The translations under genes and the position numbers were made by a program. Positions 59,282-64,000 of a stretch of 64,000 nucleotides of DNA are shown here, one piece after another (position 1 is the first letter of the stretch; each line of letters opens with the position of its first letter). The notes beneath the pieces are model-generated. The model saw only the letters and a list, made by a program, of their open reading frames with translations. It ran no database searches and was not told the DNA's origin. Source of the DNA: Oegoconia quadripuncta (lineage: Eukaryota > Arthropoda > Insecta > Lepidoptera > Autostichidae); contig OX438748.1 in NCBI GenBank assembly GCA_949316235.1, positions 8,125,001-8,189,000 on the forward strand. The letters are read 5' to 3'.

Positions 59282-62200
59282 GTGAGTACCTAAACTGACC
59301 AGTATAACTTTTAGCTATTTCATCTGGAGTTGTTGAAATTCCAACGACAAAATTTCGCTTTGAAAAATTTCGCTCACATACCGTAGTGGGTTCCATTTGG
59401 GAATGCGCGACGTGAGCTCGAGCACGTTGATTTCATAACACGGCCCTGACTGGAACAAGTGGGCGGTGCAAGTGGCACACCCTCCCGCTAGGGGTGCAAC
59501 TGACACGATTTTATAGTACACACAATATTTTCTGTGGAGTTGCAGAAAAAATGTACTGATAACTTTCAAGTAGACCCTATGCTCCGTCTAAGAACGTATA
59601 CTGCTAATAGCAGGCTGTGCTCCCCGTGATTACCGTCGCGCGTTTTATTTATCAGGCAACAGTTTCTTATGTAAAATACATTACATATTACGTAAAAATT
59701 TGACATATTTATGATTATGGTTAAATATACATCCATCCATTTAATATAAACCTGCACGTGTTAAAGCCAACAAAATGAAGATTGTCGTAAATAACGCAAT
59801 ATCATCCTCGCTTGATATTTGATCCTATTCAACATTTTGTTTGAACGCTTGTCGTATGAACGTAGCCTAATATTAATAAGCTACATTTAACCGATGCCAC
59901 TCTGAAAGTTTGTGAAATTTTTGTACACAAACTCAAACAAGTTAGCGCTTGACCCTAATCAAATTGTTACATGCAAATGAGGCCGAAGGTAGAGGCGCGA
60001 TTACCCAGGTTACTGTCGGGTTAACAAAACTGTCAACTTAAGTTTAGACTCCTTTTAAGAAGGATTGAATATCTTATTATAACATAATGATGCTCAAAAT
60101 ACTGCTGCTTATTGGCAGACTAAGATAGCCAAAAGAACATCTAAAGAGCTCTTCTCTTCAAGAGCAGGTCGAATAGCCGTTTACTGAGATCACGTACTCC
60201 ATATTCGACTGCATCGTCACATTCCATCAGGCAAGATTTCGATCAGAGGCGTATTCAATCATAAAAAAACTTTGCAACCAAATTGCGTATCAAACGTGAA
60301 CCTCACGGCAGTCAAGGCGGATCGACTCTGTGTCCTCATACTCGTATACCTATGATTTAGTTTAGATTGAACGTAAAAGCTTTCGCAATATATAAGGAGA
60401 TTCGTATTTCCTATTATCTGTCACCTAATTAATTACACCAATAATATTTAAAAAAGGAGGTTTATTGGTTTGTTGCTATGTTGTTGATAATCTCTGGAAC
60501 TACTGATCTCATTCTAAAAATTCTTGTAAAAATAGAAAGCTACACTAAATATTCCCGAGGCTTTGTTTTATATAATTGTATTATTTATCTATATATTTTT
60601 ACGAGATCGATCGAAAAAATATTTTATTCCCCAATTCTCATAAAAACGATGAATTTGAATGTTCAACCATTTTAACGCTTTTAGACAAAACCCAAATTTT
60701 GAAACGTCAATAATATCTGGACTAAAATAATAATCAAAAATTGTTGAAACTGACAGCCCTGAAGTGAAGTGAGCTCGCGACCGAGTGCGTTCGCGAGGTG
60801 TTGCGAATGTCGGGTATCGTGCTACAGGGGTGGTGGGTGGTGGGTGCCACCCTTGTTGTGCTCGGCTGAACGCAGCCACCGCACAGATGTGCCACCGCCG
60901 CCGACGACGCCTGCACCACTGCGAAATGCAAGAGAATCGATACCACGCTTTATATTATAACATTATCTTTGTTGCACTAACCCAGTTCAGACTGTTTCGT
61001 CGATTCTTTTCCATTTGACAATTCAATTTATTTCGAGTACGGTTGATTTGCGTCTTGAAACGTTATTATGGTAGCTTTTACCTTGGATATAGTTTGTTTG
61101 GAAAAATTGTAGTCATGTGAACGTCAACTTTTCAAATAGGTATTATTAAATTATTATTCATGTGGTTCCTGCATAGTAGAATGGAATTAACCTTTTCCCA
61201 TGGGTGTCGTAAAAGGGGTCTTTGGTGCGGATCTCCTCAAAAATATCCTCCTCCGCGATTAGTGCAAATCCTCCCATGCAATGCGGTGCATCAAAAGCCC
61301 ATAAAAGCTTTTGATGATGATGATATGAAGATTATTATGACAGAGATTAAAAAGTAGCTCCTAATATATTTTACTACTTCGAGTTATTAATATATATAAA
61401 AACTAAAGTCCACCCGACCGTGGAGATTGCCTATCGCCTAACCGTAACGAGGTCTAGTCACAGTTTGACAACTTTGTTAGGAGAACTTCTCGGAGGTAAG
61501 GGTGTATAAGTTCGCAATGGCACGTGAAGAGTTTGCCGTGCAGTCTGACCTCGATACCGTGCGGCGGTGGGTTGTTGGCAGTCCGCTCACGGAGCCGTCG
61601 ATCTGTGCAAACACGCGGCGAGCTGAGTAATGCACGGACGCGCCTTACAATTTGAAACGGGGGAGCTCAAGGGGGGCGACCGGAGAACTGCACTGTAATA
61701 AAGTTTACATAAACCGAGCGCGTCTTAGCTGCGGCAGGGGGCGTCAGGTTACACTCGCGGCGGTTCGTGCTCGCCCGTTTGTCCGGCGAATGTTTTTACA
61801 GCGAATCACGGAGGTGCTACACAGTTGCAAGCGGCTCGAATGTTTATTTACAAACATCGCGAGTGGTGTTTGATTTTCCAATACATCAGCCGGCTCACTG
61901 TTTATTTTATGAGCTTAGCGAAATAGTGTTGTAACACTTGCAAAGTTTCGAGGAATGCCGAATTAAATTTGTAATTTCACCAAATTATATACAACACCAC
62001 TTGAAAATCGTTTCGTTGCAAATTCGTGAGCCATATTTTATGCAGATAAATTTCAAGAAGCTACTTAAATTCCCACAAAATAACCGGGGTTACGACTGCC
62101 AATTTACACCAACGGGAAATTGAGCAGCGGCCCTAAACCTAACAGGGCCCTTCCACAATCTCATTTGGGTAACATAATAACCGCGGATTTATTTCTGCCG

Positions 62201-64000
62201 CCCGCTCATTCGCTCTCAAATCGCGCCTAATATTCAATTTGGGCGCTCGAACCACACAAAAACTGCTCGGAGCCGGTTCATTACGCCGCGCATCTCGCCT
62301 CTTCATCCTCCTTACCTTATCTAAGCCACTCTGAATAACCCCCCTGCGCCGCCCACCCCCTGGCGCGCCTCCACATCCGCACACCACTTCAAGTGGAAAA
62401 CTCGCAGGGCGAGGGCCGCTCAACCTTGTTTAGCATTCTCCACGACTTCTTTATTTAATAGATGCCGAAAAAAACTCCGGTCAGAATAAATTTGCGTTTG
62501 TTCCCCGACTTGCCTCAGTCGTTGCGTGTTTGGAAGTGCGCTCCTTTAATTAAGGTGGTAGCGGAGCGTGTAAATACGAATTACGTGTAATGGTGAAGAG
62601 TCTTTTATTAAACCATTAAAATGAAATTGTGGGAGAGATGTGTCGGTGCTTGGGTGGTTAGTGGCAACCCTAGCGGCGTGTTTACGCGCGGTATAACAAC
62701 AGAGCGCTCGCTCTCTCAGAGTGCCGCGACAGCCCTCACAATTTATCGCCCAAGAGTTTTCTTAATTGGAAGGAATGGCCACTTGTAATTATTAAGACGC
62801 CCTAAAGTGAAACAGATTGCACCAGTCGTCTCTGTGGTGTTTTATTTTTCCCTTAAGATTTTATACAAAGTAAAGGACCTTGTAAACCTTCGTTTATTGA
62901 AAGGGAACATCTCGTGCACACAATTCGTTCTAACTATAAATAACTCACTGATTTTATTTGCAAGTAGGACATCTTGTACCTATATAGTGAAAAGTTGTTT
63001 GTCATCTACTATTTAGTAAAAGTGGTTTCTTTTGTTTAGTAGTCATATTGCAACATTATTTTAGACAATAAATCTCTGTCACAGCTTCAATGTTAGGACC
63101 TAAGCTTATACACGAACAAAGCATCTGATACTATTCAGAGTAGGTAGATACTCGCAAATTGATATCGATCTTTGAGTATAACCCGGGGGCAAAAAGATAT
63201 CCGATAGAACGAGCAAGTTCAACCTTTGCCACTGACGCCATTCTAAACGGATTCTGATATTAAATTACAATTTAGATAAAATGAATATAAAATACATAAT
63301 GACAGTTCAATGATCATAGTCATGTATAATAAAATAAAGATATTAAATATGATAATAAACCCGTGTATTATAAAATTATAATTGACGTATTTAGAATGTA
63401 ACATATTTCAATCTGACTGCTGGAGATAATTTTCTCACAGAAGCGACATGATTGCGTGGGAGTGAAATGGCTATTAAATAAGAGTTATGTGCGCAAAAAC
63501 AGAGGTTAAAGTGTGAAGTAGGCAGTATATTATCAGCTTCATATTTTTTATTACTTATATTGTAACACCATTCAAGGTGTGACCAAATTCAAACCAGATT
63601 TCTGTTTGTCTCTGACATTTTTTTACTTCTCGTTTTTAAGACTCATTGAATATTATTATTATTTTTACTATAAATATGTGTAGCAAGTTCTCTATTGTGA
63701 TAACTAATTTACAAGAAAACTGTAATTTTATTACATACTTTATGGTTTTGTATACTGTAATAAATATCTAATAAAACTTACAAACATTTCTATATTTTTT
63801 TGTGATTTTGTTTACAGTACCTATGCGTACATCCTATAAAAGATTGATCGCTCCTGTTCAGTCTAAAGCCTCTGAATCCCGGCTAATGTCCCAAACGCTC
63901 CGAATCCCTCGTACTACCTACCAGGCCACAGTTAATCTTCTTATGCTGCCGTCTTCGTGCGGAATAACATAAGTTTATAGCTTACACATTGGTGCATCCA
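59282..64000. other. gro intron downstream of the micro-exon, to the window end
   Basis: GTGAGT donor at 59282. A LINE-tail motif lies inverted at 61190-61220 (CCATGGGTGTCGTAAAAGGG). The block 61480-62760 is CpG-containing and repeat-poor. A G-rich run (GGGGTGGTGGGTGGTGGGTG) is at about 60828-60847. A 49-codon open frame at 63823-63972 follows an acceptor-like TTGTTTACAG but does not continue gro. No other gene is recognised. Confidence 0.45.

Larger units (their letters stand above)
1..64000 (+). other. gro: groucho (gro/TLE) gene, internal part: five coding exons and their introns
   Basis: Five exons with canonical AG/GT borders and compatible phases (1+63, 45, 138, 198+1, 2+24 bases) join into one reading frame that matches the amino-terminal Q domain and the start of the GP region of Groucho/TLE proteins. 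From family knowledge, Groucho is a nuclear corepressor without its own DNA-binding domain. It is recruited by Hairy/E(spl), Runt, Engrailed and TCF factors, tetramerises through the Q domain and recruits histone deacetylase through GP. The first exons, including the start codon, lie upstream of the window, and the remaining exons, including the WD40 propeller, lie downstream. All other sequence here is intronic to this transcript. The exon borders between the Q-domain blocks look like those I remember for vertebrate TLE genes, suggesting old intron positions. A gro paralogue is possible but the match is strong. Confidence 0.93.

Noticed and set aside
60828..60850. G-quadruplex
   Set aside because: GGGGTGGTGGGTGGTGGGTG has only three runs of three or more G nearby, so only a two-tier fold is clear; too weak to call.
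63808..63972. next groucho exon
   Set aside because: The next exon should encode RNS(I/V)SP...; none of the three frames after this acceptor-like site does, and two stop quickly.

Overview
The window is one stretch of a lepidopteran (moth or butterfly) nuclear genome. Two things point to this. First, five short exons on the + strand join in frame into the amino-terminal part of the Groucho/TLE transcriptional corepressor. Second, the surrounding sequence is full of repeat families typical of Lepidoptera: tRNA-headed SINEs, short retroposons with a CTAGCTTTCCGCCCG edge, and LINE tails with TTACGACACCCACGGG motifs. No bacterial-type operon, rRNA, functional tRNA gene or CRISPR array is present.

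The gene. The coding exons are 839-902, 1701-1745, 41255-41392, 54101-54299 and 59256-59281. The first three encode the glutamine-rich (Q) tetramerisation domain. The last two encode the start of the glycine/proline-rich (GP) region. The initiating exons lie before the window. The rest of GP, the CcN and SP regions and the WD40 propeller lie after it. The five exons total 472 coding bases in 64 kb, so almost everything else is intron. One intron (1746-41254) is about 39.5 kb.

Layout. 1-4999 is mostly low-repeat intron. 5000-7000 is a nest of SINE pieces with a 1.39 kb GC-rich poly(A) retroposon inside one of them, flanked by a 16-bp target duplication. 10.8-17.8 kb holds many SINEs, a small MITE, an 87-bp inverted duplication and LINE tails. 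22.4-23.3 kb holds a DUF4817-like transposon fragment next to a LINE tail. 26.1-27.5 kb holds a LINE reverse-transcriptase C-terminus and a foldback element with 273-bp arms. 29.3-31.6 kb is a composite of a 242-bp tandem array, an STPR-repeat ORF, a mariner helix-turn-helix fragment and a Mutator-like transposase fragment. 42.8 kb has a small nested palindrome. 47-51 kb has further SINE and LINE pieces. 54.6-55.2 kb has another dispersed repeat. Stretches around 2-4.5, 20-22.2, 44.6-46.9, 52.3-53.3, 55.6-56.5 and 61.5-62.8 kb are comparatively repeat-poor. They could carry cis-regulatory elements, but nothing in the sequence alone proves this.

The only host gene I can support is gro. The most unusual items are the hairpin-rich GC retroposon (5162-6553), the nearly perfect foldback element (26623-27451) and the composite transposon locus at 29.3-31.6 kb. 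All similarity statements rest on recognition of motifs, not on searches.
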